NCBI RefSeq assembly: GCF_022347725.1
Contig: NZ_JAKRGB010000003.1
Coordinates: 421,464 to 485,463, forward strand
Reading direction: 5' to 3'
Source of the DNA: Ruegeria sp. Ofav3-42
GTDB taxonomy: Bacteria > Pseudomonadota > Alphaproteobacteria > Rhodobacterales > Rhodobacteraceae
DNA length: 64,000 nucleotides
A model generated the notes under the pieces. That model made no database searches. It was not told where the DNA came from and saw only the letters and a list, made by a program, of their open reading frames with translations. The first letter of the stretch is position 1, and each line of letters opens with the position of its first letter. The translations under genes and the position numbers were made by a program. Shown here one piece after another: positions 9,701 to 17,925 of the stretch.

Positions 9701-11025
9701 AAGAAGCCGCGCTTTGGTCCCGAGTATACGTCTCAGTTATGACAAATGGCGGAACGCACACTATCACGACAGTCACGATATTGGCTGCTATGCACGCTGC
9801 ATTAACCTCATTGCTGTCGGATCTTTGGCATGCGGAAGACGCGGCCCGTCAAGCAAGAGCAGTCGATCGGATGATTGCGGCGCTATCGTCGTCAGACCAA
9901 GATGGCGTGACCACACTTCGAGCCAACGCATTGGCACAAGCCCGCGACAATCAGCAGTTTGATGTGCTCGCCAGCCTTGTCGACCTTCACAGAGTGGTTC
10001 TGACCTATGTCACCAACAAGAAGGGCGGCGATGTCGTACTAGACGCACTACAAGACATTTCGGAGGAAACGCATCGATATGATGGACTATCAAGGGACGA
10101 GCTCAAACTCGATCTGATCTCCGGCGGTGTCGACATGGAAGGCATTGAGCGGATTATGCGCGAGGCTGATTTAGACCGGACAGAGGATGGCCAGTTCGTT
10201 CCGCTTGCCGATAGCTTACGGAACATTGTCGCCACATCAGCGATTTCTCACGGCGTCGATGTTGATCGGTTCAACTCAATGGTGTTTGCGGGAATGCCAA
10301 GCAACATAGCCGAATACATTCAAGCCTCCTCGCGCGTGGGAAGAACGCATGTCGGCTTTAGCCTACTGGTGCCTACACCGCAGTCTCGACGTGATCGCTA
10401 TGTTGTTGAAGTTCACCGCCCTTTCCACCGTTTCCTTGAAAGGATGATTTCGCCACCCGCCATCGATCGGTGGGCGACACAAGCCATAAAAAGGGTGATG
10501 CCAAGTCTATTTCAAGCCTGGCTAGTCGGCTTTGTGGAACCACGACTATTTAGAAACGCGACCGACAAATCTAAAGCGCCCCAAATGTCGAGGATGCGTG
10601 ATATTCGACGGTATCTGGAACCGATAAAGAACCAACAAATCTTTCGGTCCAGCTTTAACGATTTTGCCCTCGGAGCGACCGGAGTAGACGGTCGCGGGCG
10701 GCGAAAAATTGGTGAACCATACAATCAGGTCTATTACCGTAACTTGGTCCTCGATGAAGCCCGCGAGATCTACGATCTGTTTGTGGGTCCTGAAGCTGAA
10801 CTCGCTGTTAGTAAGCTATCGGACTTTTGGCGTGGCAGCACAGACGTCAACCAGCCGATGATGTCATTGCGAGACGTTGAAGACGCTGGACAGATTGCCC
10901 CAGCGATCGCTCCCATTGGGCGCAAAAAAACAGACACATATCAAGATCAAGTTGAACGCGCCCTAAAGTACCTGAGAAAGCAAAGGGCCAGCGGTTCAGA
11001 ACTAGACGATGAGACAGGAGGCTAA
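6793..11025 (+). CDS. drmA: DrmA-like superfamily 2 DNA helicase
   Basis: Giant (1,410 residues) SF2 helicase, the DISARM hallmark protein DrmA, which with DrmB binds and translocates on DNA. Visible motifs: Walker A ATGGGKSEAFFG (about 595-606), a Cys4 zinc-finger insertion with CPFCGE and CVNKNC (about 717-752), the DEAH box VIQDEAHLLEES (about 855-866), motif III region AATATV (about 915), and C-terminal RecA motifs SHGVDVDRF and QASSRVGRTHVG (about 1150-1187). The N-terminal 550 residues have no recognised domain. Start ATG at 6793 has AGGAGG four bases upstream and overlaps the previous stop (ATGA). The next gene follows four bases after the stop, so DrmA and DrmB are co-translated, fitting their known complex. 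Confidence 0.88.
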   Translation: MKPVPLNPEDIENLEELKEGVCDSLVNLTFQRVSGFGPNGDLVFGRKPSRHFVSGFLLPGFDPTGENDETNDIRLNTVGIDFAIDDEIGKELEVSGSFSVYVRGLPEWEELYSERYNLLPIFQPKTELRRHLKTAVKRRLESWKANHGQGSSHADYQTAKQEAYSAECKLLGLPTPSVDLDEVALQQLDEDSQNTAEDEKNAGALLEDALYAKPNREIPDSLAEPMQPPEVWKRVPIDFGPKKIDATSDLTAQAHKLSEEIESRIKDAVATWLSTEEGRQRAYRNKSIKPSDCQSKERWEGYLEQCRKTAPRIEQLLPNPFDLKLILQSNPDRRSQKTSLVRVAFEHHGRRPASIRQPFIEPGCFQVSLTVSVLNSALRPLSLDRVKPSYRYRHYMSQAGMGVNCGVVQTTSETKTELRSTWAPRYILPRQVPRTASTVRRDYTTLSDPSYPISDLMRLPEEFNAWINGLSTRIDPTNGDLNANEALIEQQNFEEDCEAYRLEARDIARGIDLLARSQAAFNINPNDPAGAPFRAWIMMNATFKDAGGAKFTEWRLFQIAFVLAQVAGFASRLPSYAEDFDAERDEETASLLYFATGGGKSEAFFGALVYLLFLDRLRGKTFGVSALVRYPLRLLTVQQARRLFRLLVRAELIRKSENIDGAPFQLGFWVGNNNTPNSLGDSRLIDIPFDDAPLLEAGSNDERKYLSVRRALNKVPSCPFCGEATELRRRRRESARGNHRVALICVNKNCRWNLEHPGAITEPLPFLLVDEDIYARAPAVILGTIDKLALIGQHDSTISKIFGMFGLARSAINGFERVGAPRDYYQNTPPTGQVALSPLVEGGHELFYDPLPSLVIQDEAHLLEESLGAFAGLFETALEQVFRQNEELFGDRVVRGIADHQGHRSIRMPKIIAATATVSDPARQTEILYQRQCQQFPRPGPDLYESFYSHPKPPINAARKALQEASGNTEEAALWSRVYVSVMTNGGTHTITTVTILAAMHAALTSLLSDLWHAEDAARQARAVDRMIAALSSSDQDGVTTLRANALAQARDNQQFDVLASLVDLHRVVLTYVTNKKGGDVVLDALQDISEETHRYDGLSRDELKLDLISGGVDMEGIERIMREADLDRTEDGQFVPLADSLRNIVATSAISHGVDVDRFNSMVFAGMPSNIAEYIQASSRVGRTHVGFSLLVPTPQSRRDRYVVEVHRPFHRFLERMISPPAIDRWATQAIKRVMPSLFQAWLVGFVEPRLFRNATDKSKAPQMSRMRDIRRYLEPIKNQQIFRSSFNDFALGATGVDGRGRRKIGEPYNQVYYRNLVLDEAREIYDLFVGPEAELAVSKLSDFWRGSTDVNQPMMSLRDVEDAGQIAPAIAPIGRKKTDTYQDQVERALKYLRKQRASGSELDDETGG

Positions 11026-11029
11026 TGTC

Positions 11030-13174
11030 ATGTCGAAAACCGTGATGCAGCGCTCTCAAACACAAATGGCAACGACTTACGCGCCTGATAAACACTTTAC
11101 ATTCGAGGGGGGTGCGGGTGCCTGCAGATCCGTGCCAGTTATGCGATCAGACGTTCAGATTAGACCGGCAGAACGCAACCAAGTTCGTGAAGGTATTTTG
11201 GAGTTTATTCAAAACTGGCACCGGCGCGCTACTATGCGTCAAGATCCACCTGTTGCCCCCGAACAAGCGCTAGATGAACAAGTCTTTTTAGATCGGGAAA
11301 AGCGTCCCTCCTTTGAGCTGTCAAAATTCGAGTTTTGCGCCCCAGATAGAATGGCCTATGTGCCAGATCCTTTGATGTTGGTCTGCCGCAATTGTTCAGT
11401 CGTTCATGAAGCAACACTGGCCGAACTCGCTTATGACGAAGGTGCATTCAAAAAAATTCGTCCCTGCACTGCCGACATCAATGGAAAACACGAATGGCGC
11501 CAGATCGACGTTGTCTTCGCGCACTGGTCAGGGCGTGTCGAACCTTTGTCTCCCTATCGTAAAGACATTAATACCAAGAATGGAAAAATCACCCAACAGT
11601 TTCCAGGACGGTGTGACGCGGCGCAGAAGTGTGAGTTCAAACTCCACAAAGGGCGCTCAGGAAAGTTTCGTGATTGGTACTTCTATTGCCATTGTGGCGA
11701 GCGAAGAGAGCTTCGCCAGAAGGACGAAAACACGCTGAGGTGGCTTCTGGACCGCTACGCACAGGAACCCGGCGAGACGCTTAGGGAAATCAATATGCTT
11801 CCCGTCTCTTATCGCGCGAACAGCCTCTATTATGTTCAATCTGAACAGATGATTTCCTATGAAACGACGCGCCATATTGATTTGTTGGCAGAAGACAAAA
11901 TCGAAGAACTTCTAGAGGCGCTTTTAGTCCTTTATGATTACCCATCAAGCTCACAAGACGATGAATCGATCGTTCAGATACTTCAGGCAGTGAATCAACC
12001 TGGTTCATCCGAACTTGCGGCAAGAATTCTAGATGCGTTGAACGCGATCAAGACACTTGAAGCAAACGGCCAATCCAACGCAAGTGACCTCCTAAAGCCA
12101 AAATTGGATGCTTTCCGCGAAGAGGCGCAAACCAAGGGTTGGATAGACACGCGTCCTGAAGCACCTGCCGATTTACGAAGGCAAGCAATAACTAGAGCTC
12201 ATATTGCGCGAAAATTTGACCCGATCCGACTGGGGTTGGAGCATCAAGCGCTTCGAGAAGAGCTAATAGATGCACCTGTCTCGAACGATGCAATTCGTCC
12301 TGTGGTGGATCTTGAAGCACCGGACAGGGACCTACAGCCACCTGGCGACACCGACGTTCGAAGAACCTATCTGGATGGGATTACAGCCCGCAAAGAGGCT
12401 TTAGGCATTCGCGACCTCAAGCTCGTCCGGAACCTAAAGATGCTACAATATTCTTTCGGATACAGCCGCGTTTCGCCTTCACCGACGACGGAGCAAAAAG
12501 GCCTGACTATGCCTGTTCGCCTTTGCGGATTCCCGCGCGTCGACAGCCGGAAAAGACCTATCTACGCTCTTCGACAAAGCAACGAAGCGCTCTATGTCCG
12601 ACTGGATGAAGCACGCGTCGTGCGTTGGCTTTTCGACAATGGATTGTCAGCTGCAGTGGAGGGTTTGAACGGTAAAACTCTGGGCGGACGCTTAATTGAA
12701 CTTCACCAAGACTTTGGACGATTTGCAGAGGCTTATTCTGAAACTTCAGGGCGTCGAGAGCGCAATGCGCCAGTTTTTGTTTACGGTCTGCTTCACACAC
12801 TATCTCACCAACTAATTCATGCTTGCTCTCGGTTTAGTGGGTTGGATCTTGGCTCGTTTGGCGAAAGGATTTTTTCCGCAGACCTCGCCTTTGTCATCTA
12901 TCGTAAAGGTATGACACCAGACTTAGGTAATCTCGCCGCAATGTGGCGTAATCACGGGCAAGACGTTCTCCTGTCACTGGATGACCCCCGGTCGCTTCGA
13001 TGCGGCTCGGGTACTCTATGCGACCATAGAGGTGGTGCCTGCCCAGCATGTATTATGATACCGGAAGTAAGCTGTGTGGCTGCTAATAACATCATATCTC
13101 GGGCGTTTCTTGCAGGCGGAGAAGCAATGTCCTGGGATACTAACCAACAACCACTTGTTGGTTACTTCTCGTGA
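11030..13174 (+). CDS. drmB: DrmB-like protein with DUF1998 domain
   Basis: Partner of the helicase in DISARM; DUF1998 proteins form a complex with DrmA on DNA ends. The C-terminal DUF1998 region (about 580-690) is clear: LLHTLSHQLIHACSRFSGLD, FVIYRKGMTPDLGNL, then a cysteine cluster CGSGTLCDHRGGACPACI that should bind zinc. A second possible zinc site lies near residue 119 (CRNC) and around 200-225 (CEFKLH, YCHCGE). ATG at 11030 is chosen because GGAGG sits eight bases upstream, at the end of drmA; an earlier in-frame ATG at 11009 lies inside drmA and has no ribosome site. Length (714 residues) is usual for DrmB. The downstream DrmC-like frame overlaps its end. Confidence 0.88.
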   Translation: MSKTVMQRSQTQMATTYAPDKHFTFEGGAGACRSVPVMRSDVQIRPAERNQVREGILEFIQNWHRRATMRQDPPVAPEQALDEQVFLDREKRPSFELSKFEFCAPDRMAYVPDPLMLVCRNCSVVHEATLAELAYDEGAFKKIRPCTADINGKHEWRQIDVVFAHWSGRVEPLSPYRKDINTKNGKITQQFPGRCDAAQKCEFKLHKGRSGKFRDWYFYCHCGERRELRQKDENTLRWLLDRYAQEPGETLREINMLPVSYRANSLYYVQSEQMISYETTRHIDLLAEDKIEELLEALLVLYDYPSSSQDDESIVQILQAVNQPGSSELAARILDALNAIKTLEANGQSNASDLLKPKLDAFREEAQTKGWIDTRPEAPADLRRQAITRAHIARKFDPIRLGLEHQALREELIDAPVSNDAIRPVVDLEAPDRDLQPPGDTDVRRTYLDGITARKEALGIRDLKLVRNLKMLQYSFGYSRVSPSPTTEQKGLTMPVRLCGFPRVDSRKRPIYALRQSNEALYVRLDEARVVRWLFDNGLSAAVEGLNGKTLGGRLIELHQDFGRFAEAYSETSGRRERNAPVFVYGLLHTLSHQLIHACSRFSGLDLGSFGERIFSADLAFVIYRKGMTPDLGNLAAMWRNHGQDVLLSLDDPRSLRCGSGTLCDHRGGACPACIMIPEVSCVAANNIISRAFLAGGEAMSWDTNQQPLVGYFS

Positions 13175-14051
13175 AAGCCCCAAATTGACAAAGCCTCAGA
13201 ATATTCGACATGCCGCAACTGCCTGCTTGCCCTATGCAGTCGCGGCGATCGATCTTTTAGACGTCATGATCCGTTACGCTGGTCGGCATATTGTTCTCGA
13301 ATCTCTCGCGGAACGCACTGCTGGAAAAAGCAAATCCAGAACAGAGATTCTCGCCCTGAAGCAGATTTTAGTGTCTTATGGTGTCATCTCAAGAAACGAT
13401 CAAGCACAAGAAGTTTTGTGGCCGGAGGAATCGCTGGCAAGCTTAAGGTGGGCCATCGAAGGTGCCAGGATCGGCCTTCGATCTGCTCAATCTGCCAGTG
13501 AACCAGTCTCTGTTATTACGCTTCCCAACAATGAATATGACATCGCCCAGAGTATTCGCCGTCGAGGTGTCGAGCGAGCCACCTTGGGTCGAACAATAGA
13601 TGCCTTCTTGAAAGTCGCTCGAGACGCAAAGAATGATTTCTTTGTCGCCACTCCATTTATCGATGCCACAGGTGTCGATACCTTGAATGAAATTGTGAAA
13701 GCTGTGCCCATTGGCTCAAAGTGCCACCTTATCGTTCGTACGTACGATTCCATATTAAAGGCAGAAGCGCATGGTCTGGGCCGATCACTGTCGCCCAGAT
13801 TTTCTGTCTTCACCTATTGCCGGGAGCTTCCAAGCGGAAAACGAGAAACGTTCCACGGAAAATACTTTGTTGGCGACGATACTAGGGCCTATATTGGTTC
13901 GGCAAACTTGCTGCAGGCATCACTCGAGAGCACAATCGAAACAGGCGTTCTTTTGTCCGGCGTCGACGCAAAACCTTGGTCAGTTTTTGCCCAGGCAATG
14001 CTTCAATCGACAACGATAGTGAGGCAAGCATCGTCTGTGACCGACCTATAG
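13074..14051 (+). CDS. drmC: DrmC-like phospholipase D superfamily protein
   Basis: Last gene of the DISARM-type operon. The C-terminal half (about 175-320) has the phospholipase-D fold with one HxK motif, HGKYFVGDD (about 261), followed by AYIGSANLLQASLESTIE, typical of single-motif PLD nucleases that dimerise to build the active site. DISARM class members carry a PLD protein, DrmC, that is not always needed for protection. The true start is unclear: the open frame begins at an ATG at 13074, 100 bp inside drmB, while alternative TTG codons occur at 13155-13190, close to the end of drmB. The first conserved-looking stretch begins near 13197 (NIRHAATACLPYAV). About 210 bp without a gene follow before the OLD nuclease. 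Confidence 0.82.
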   Translation: MWLLITSYLGRFLQAEKQCPGILTNNHLLVTSRESPKLTKPQNIRHAATACLPYAVAAIDLLDVMIRYAGRHIVLESLAERTAGKSKSRTEILALKQILVSYGVISRNDQAQEVLWPEESLASLRWAIEGARIGLRSAQSASEPVSVITLPNNEYDIAQSIRRRGVERATLGRTIDAFLKVARDAKNDFFVATPFIDATGVDTLNEIVKAVPIGSKCHLIVRTYDSILKAEAHGLGRSLSPRFSVFTYCRELPSGKRETFHGKYFVGDDTRAYIGSANLLQASLESTIETGVLLSGVDAKPWSVFAQAMLQSTTIVRQASSVTDL

Positions 14052-14264
14052 TAGTTTCAAAAATAAAGTTGCGCACAAAAAATGAGACCTTCCCGATGCC
14101 AGTCACTCGTGTAATGAGGGGCCAAATCGAAGCCACTAACCCGAGCCGTTGTAACACAGAGTTTTTGTATTTTCTCGTTAAACAGCAGAACAACTTAGAC
14201 TTGCGCGTCATTTGCATGTCATCCAACATAATTAAATCAATTACATCAGTCCTTCAGAGGGTTA

Positions 14265-16076
14265 ATGGGCTTACATATCACCAAAATCGAAATTCGGAAC
14301 TTTCGCTCGGTGCGGAACCTGTCATTGTCGCCAGGCAAACTGGCGGTCTTAGTAGGCAAGAACGACTCTGGTAAGTCGAACGTCCTCAGAGCCCTGAACT
14401 TGTTCTTCAATGGCCGGACCATGCCCACGGATGATCTCGACTTCGAGGTCGATCACAACGTGTTCAACACCCCTAACCGGCGAGCCAAAGAAGTGTCTAT
14501 CAAGCTCGAGATCACGATGCCCGAGTCGTATCGAGCCACAAACGGCGACTACGTGGTCTGGGAGCGTCGGTGGCGCTCCGAGGGGTTCGTTTATGACGAA
14601 TACTCAGGGCGACGGCGGGTGGCAGGTCCACGGGGCGGAACCAGTGTCGAAACGATCAAAATCCCAAAGCAGTCCAACGTTCACGCACTGCTGCGAAACA
14701 TCAATTTCGTCTATGTGCCCGCTATCAAAGACCTAGAATACTTCTCAGAACTCCGGGCCAGCATCTACGATGTTATTGCCGAAGTAGCCGACCGAGAATT
14801 CCGGAATTCAAGCCAAGACTTCGAACAATCAATATCCCACCAGCTTGAAGACTTGACAACCCAGATCACAGCCGCTCTCGGTTTCCGGTCCCGCCTGGCA
14901 CTGCCCAAGGATCTCAGTCATATCTTCGAGAGTCTTGATTTCCTTAGCGAAGGCCAAGATATCTCGCTCGATGCACGAGGCGATGGGATTAAGGCCCGCC
15001 ATATCCCACTGATCCTCAAGTTCATGGCCGACAAAAAACGTGGTCTTCAGGTACGGGGTGCTCAGCCGCATACGTTCATATGGGGGTACGAAGAGCCGGA
15101 GAACAATCTGGAACTGTCCAGTTGCGTTGAGCTCGCCGATCAGTTTTGGGGGTTCATTGACCACGGGGTCTCTCAAATTTTCCTGACGACACATTCCCCG
15201 GTCTTCTACAATTTGCACCGCAAGCAGGACGAAGGAGAAAACCGGATTTCCTGCCACCACATCTTCCGGAAAGGGGATGAGGAAGGGACCAAGCAGGTCA
15301 CCGAACTTGGCGATCTTGATGAACGGATGGGAACCACGGCTCTGTTCGCACCCATGGTAACCGAGTTGGAAGATAGGGTGCGACGTCAGGAGCAAGCACG
15401 TACTGAGGTAGAACGGCTTGCCCAGGCCAACCGCCGAAAAATTTTCGTCGAGGGAGAGTCCGACAAACTCATCATCGATAAGGCTCTGAGCGTGTTTGCA
15501 CCAGAAAGAGCTGCTGACATCGATGTCGAGACCAAGGTCGGGGCCGGGATTAACTATGTAATCGATATGCTCCAATCATGGCGAAGCCGGGCAAAGCACC
15601 ATCCTGAACTGCCCAACTCAGCGGGTCTTTTGGACCTCGACCCGGAAGCGAAAACCGCTCTCAAGAACTGGAATGATGTCCCCGACAACATCAAGTCGGC
15701 CAAGTGCTTCAAGCTACCCACCCCACCACATCTGATCCCCGTGCTTCAGGCTGGGTTCCGGGTGCCGGTCGTTCTTGAATGCCTATACGACAGGGAGGCA
15801 TGGGTGTGGGCCGACGATCGCGGGCACCTAAAGGTCAGGGACGTCCCGAGCGTGATTTCGAACCAACTCAACAACCAGATCGTGAACGCTGAGACTACAT
15901 TGGATGCCCACCTGCACGACGACTGGGCGATCTTCGTGAAGAAAGAATTCGAACAGATAGGCAAGGGGCCGATGGCCAGGCATTTTGCAAACAAGGCCGA
16001 TGATGATTTCCGAGCCCGTATGCTGTTTTTAGAGCCGCTGATCACCGAAATCAGCACTTACCTGTTCCCGGAGTAA
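14265..16076 (+). CDS. OLD-family ATPase/TOPRIM endonuclease
   Basis: Overcoming-lysogenization-defect nuclease: an ABC-type ATPase fused to a TOPRIM nuclease that acts on invading DNA. Seen: N-terminal KIEIRNFRSVRNL, Walker A GKNDSGKSN (about 32-40), a signature-like LDARGDGIKAR (about 233-243), Walker B with EEPEN (about 274), the H-loop TTHSPVF, and the TOPRIM start KIFVEGESDKLII (about 392-404). GajA of Gabija has this architecture, but no GajB helicase is present, so it is best viewed as a stand-alone (class 1-like) OLD protein or an orphan. ATG at 14265 has AGAGGG five bases upstream. Codon use is visibly more GC-rich than in the DISARM genes, suggesting separate arrival. Confidence 0.88.
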   Translation: MGLHITKIEIRNFRSVRNLSLSPGKLAVLVGKNDSGKSNVLRALNLFFNGRTMPTDDLDFEVDHNVFNTPNRRAKEVSIKLEITMPESYRATNGDYVVWERRWRSEGFVYDEYSGRRRVAGPRGGTSVETIKIPKQSNVHALLRNINFVYVPAIKDLEYFSELRASIYDVIAEVADREFRNSSQDFEQSISHQLEDLTTQITAALGFRSRLALPKDLSHIFESLDFLSEGQDISLDARGDGIKARHIPLILKFMADKKRGLQVRGAQPHTFIWGYEEPENNLELSSCVELADQFWGFIDHGVSQIFLTTHSPVFYNLHRKQDEGENRISCHHIFRKGDEEGTKQVTELGDLDERMGTTALFAPMVTELEDRVRRQEQARTEVERLAQANRRKIFVEGESDKLIIDKALSVFAPERAADIDVETKVGAGINYVIDMLQSWRSRAKHHPELPNSAGLLDLDPEAKTALKNWNDVPDNIKSAKCFKLPTPPHLIPVLQAGFRVPVVLECLYDREAWVWADDRGHLKVRDVPSVISNQLNNQIVNAETTLDAHLHDDWAIFVKKEFEQIGKGPMARHFANKADDDFRARMLFLEPLITEISTYLFPE

Positions 16077-16152
16077 GGGAAAGTTCAAGAACCGCGTTGT
16101 GGATCCCACTAATCTCGCGTTTATCCGGCGTTGAGCACTTCTGGAGAACCCG

Positions 16153-17403
16153 TCATAGCAACACATCTCCGGATCCGCGCTCCCGCACCAGATCCAGAAA
16201 GCCGGTGACACTCAGCAACCAGGGTTGCTGGTCCGCGTGATAAGTCCCGTGCAGCCCTTGTGGCAAAACAAGGCGCAGGTTCTGTGCCTGCATTTCTGTT
16301 GTCTGCGCGCGAGAAATCGCAGGCTCGAGCGTCAGCAGGTGTTTTTCGGAAATCCGGTTGGCTTCAGCCAGAACCTGGCGCCACCGGTCTTTGCAGGTCG
16401 TTTTCACTCCAAGCATCGTAAGGCCGGTTTCGGGATAGCTGGTGTTTGCGTACTCTTCCTCGCCCGGAAACAGGAAGTCAGCGGCATTGCGTTTTTCGGT
16501 TGTAGCTTCACGTTTGTAGCGCAGGTTGTGAGCCTGAAGAATGGCCTCAGTATGATGACCAAACGCATAGCCGGCTCGTGACTTGCGGCGGTTCTGGACC
16601 CCAAGAGAGAACTTCAGAAAGCCATCTACATCGGCACCACTTTCATCGAAGAACCCGGTCTTTAACCGGTCCGCGACGATCTCGCGTTCCATGAAACGGA
16701 ACAGCGCTTCTTCATGCTCCATCCAGGCCAGCAGGGCCTCATCAGGGGATCCAACGGGATCAACACCGGTCAGGCTGTCTCGCGCGAACTTTGAGAATTT
16801 CGCAGTTGACGGGAACGCCAGACCAAACTTGCGAACGAGCCGCTCGAAGGCACGCGGTTCAACGTCTTCCGGCTCAATGCCCAGAGCATCCAGAATGATC
16901 CGGGCAGCAAAATCAACATCCCTGCCGCCCTCACTACCAATGTCGCGCTGGCTCAGCTCATAGCCCCCGGTCAGAGCCAGACCAAACAACCACAGGAGCT
17001 GTTGCTCGATTGAACTGCCAGCCGGGCAGAGAATGGCCAGTACGTGACGTTCGGCAGTCATGCAGAGAAACAGCGTGTCTCCGGCAGACGCGCGATAGAC
17101 CACCGGCTCCGAAGCCGCCGGATAGTACAACCTGTACTCCGCGGTCCGATGTGGTTGCCGCTTCCGGCTGTTGTACCAGGATCCGGTCAGGTTCAGCCTG
17201 ACGGGGTCATCCCCGCTGTCGTCGATCCAGATGTAAGTAACCGGGATCTTTTCCCGATCTTCCGGGGTTCCGACAAACGCCCGGAACACATCAACGCCCT
17301 GGAACTCATGGCCATGGGAGACTTTGGGGTCAACTTCCGTGCCGCGCAGGACTTTTGCACCGGCACCAACAAAATACTTCGACAGAAAACCGTGCCCGGA
17401 CAA
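16153..17403 (-). CDS. EcoRII-like type II restriction endonuclease
   Basis: Restriction enzyme that should cut unmethylated CCWGG sites. The C-terminal catalytic domain is strikingly EcoRII-like: HHTEAILQAHNLRYKREA, ADFLFPGEEEY, then PETGLTMLGVKTTCKDRWRQ with the catalytic lysine, then HLLTLEPAISRAQTTEMQ and LVLPQGLHGTYH. The N-terminal half (about 1-200) corresponds to the EcoRII effector-DNA-binding domain, so it probably needs two sites for activity like EcoRII (inference). The length of 416 residues matches EcoRII (about 404). The start is TTG at 17403 with GGGAG six bases upstream. It lies in one minus-strand unit behind the methyltransferase and vsr genes. Confidence 0.9.
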   Translation of the reverse strand: MSGHGFLSKYFVGAGAKVLRGTEVDPKVSHGHEFQGVDVFRAFVGTPEDREKIPVTYIWIDDSGDDPVRLNLTGSWYNSRKRQPHRTAEYRLYYPAASEPVVYRASAGDTLFLCMTAERHVLAILCPAGSSIEQQLLWLFGLALTGGYELSQRDIGSEGGRDVDFAARIILDALGIEPEDVEPRAFERLVRKFGLAFPSTAKFSKFARDSLTGVDPVGSPDEALLAWMEHEEALFRFMEREIVADRLKTGFFDESGADVDGFLKFSLGVQNRRKSRAGYAFGHHTEAILQAHNLRYKREATTEKRNAADFLFPGEEEYANTSYPETGLTMLGVKTTCKDRWRQVLAEANRISEKHLLTLEPAISRAQTTEMQAQNLRLVLPQGLHGTYHADQQPWLLSVTGFLDLVRERGSGDVLL

Positions 17404-17421
17404 GTACTGCTCCCTGAATGG

Positions 17422-17925
17422 CTACCGGAGCCCCTCAATATCAAGCTCCGCGTCGCCACAGGACAACCATTGCGAGAGCGTGTCAATCACATCCGCAACG
17501 TTTCGCCTGCCTTTTCCCTTCAGGGCGCATTCCCACACGATTGCCACGCGCCAGTCCGCTTCCCGCAGGGCAGCATGGTTTTTCTGATCCCGCTCCACAT
17601 TCCCGCCGATCTTGTCCCGCCAGAACTCTTCACGCGTTTTTGGCCATTTGAACAGCGGGCATTGATGACCATGCCAGAAGCACCCGTTTACAAAGATCAC
17701 GGCCTGATATTTTGGCAGCACCAGATCCGGCCGTCCCGGCAGTTTGCGGTCGTGCAGGCGATAGCGATATCCCCGGGCATGAAGCCCGCGCCGGATGATC
17801 AGTTCCGGCTTGGTATCCGCACCCCGGATTGCCGCCATATTACGGCTGCGGGTTTGCCGGTCGTGGACGTCAGCCAGCTTTGCGCACAGGTGCCGTCCCC
17901 TGCCTTTCCAGAATTGCGCGGACAT
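17422..17925 (-). CDS. vsr: Very short patch repair endonuclease Vsr
   Basis: Nicks T:G mismatches that arise when 5-methylcytosine deaminates in CCWGG sites. Diagnostic segments: [53 protein letters not shown], then CFWHGHQC, where the histidines and cysteines build the zinc and active sites, and [13 protein letters not shown]. The conserved Vsr domain begins at about 17875, exactly where the methyltransferase gene ends. The ATG at 17925 lies inside the methyltransferase gene; a longer start at 17955 and a CTG at 17877 are alternatives. An overlapping dcm-vsr arrangement is also known in Escherichia coli. The restriction gene follows after 18 bases. Confidence 0.93.
   Translation of the reverse strand: MSAQFWKGRGRHLCAKLADVHDRQTRSRNMAAIRGADTKPELIIRRGLHARGYRYRLHDRKLPGRPDLVLPKYQAVIFVNGCFWHGHQCPLFKWPKTREEFWRDKIGGNVERDQKNHAALREADWRVAIVWECALKGKGRRNVADVIDTLSQWLSCGDAELDIEGLR

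Noticed and set aside
13976..14374. Plus-strand frame between drmC and the OLD gene
   Set aside because: It lies across the end of drmC and the start of the OLD gene in another frame, with no start signal or family.
14829..15575. 248-codon minus-strand frame inside the OLD gene
   Set aside because: It is fully antisense to the ATPase and TOPRIM motifs of the OLD gene and has no recognisable domain.
14265..16076. Gabija system (GajA)
   Set aside because: The OLD protein fits GajA, but the required UvrD-like GajB helicase is not next to it; the following genes are on the other strand and encode restriction-modification proteins.
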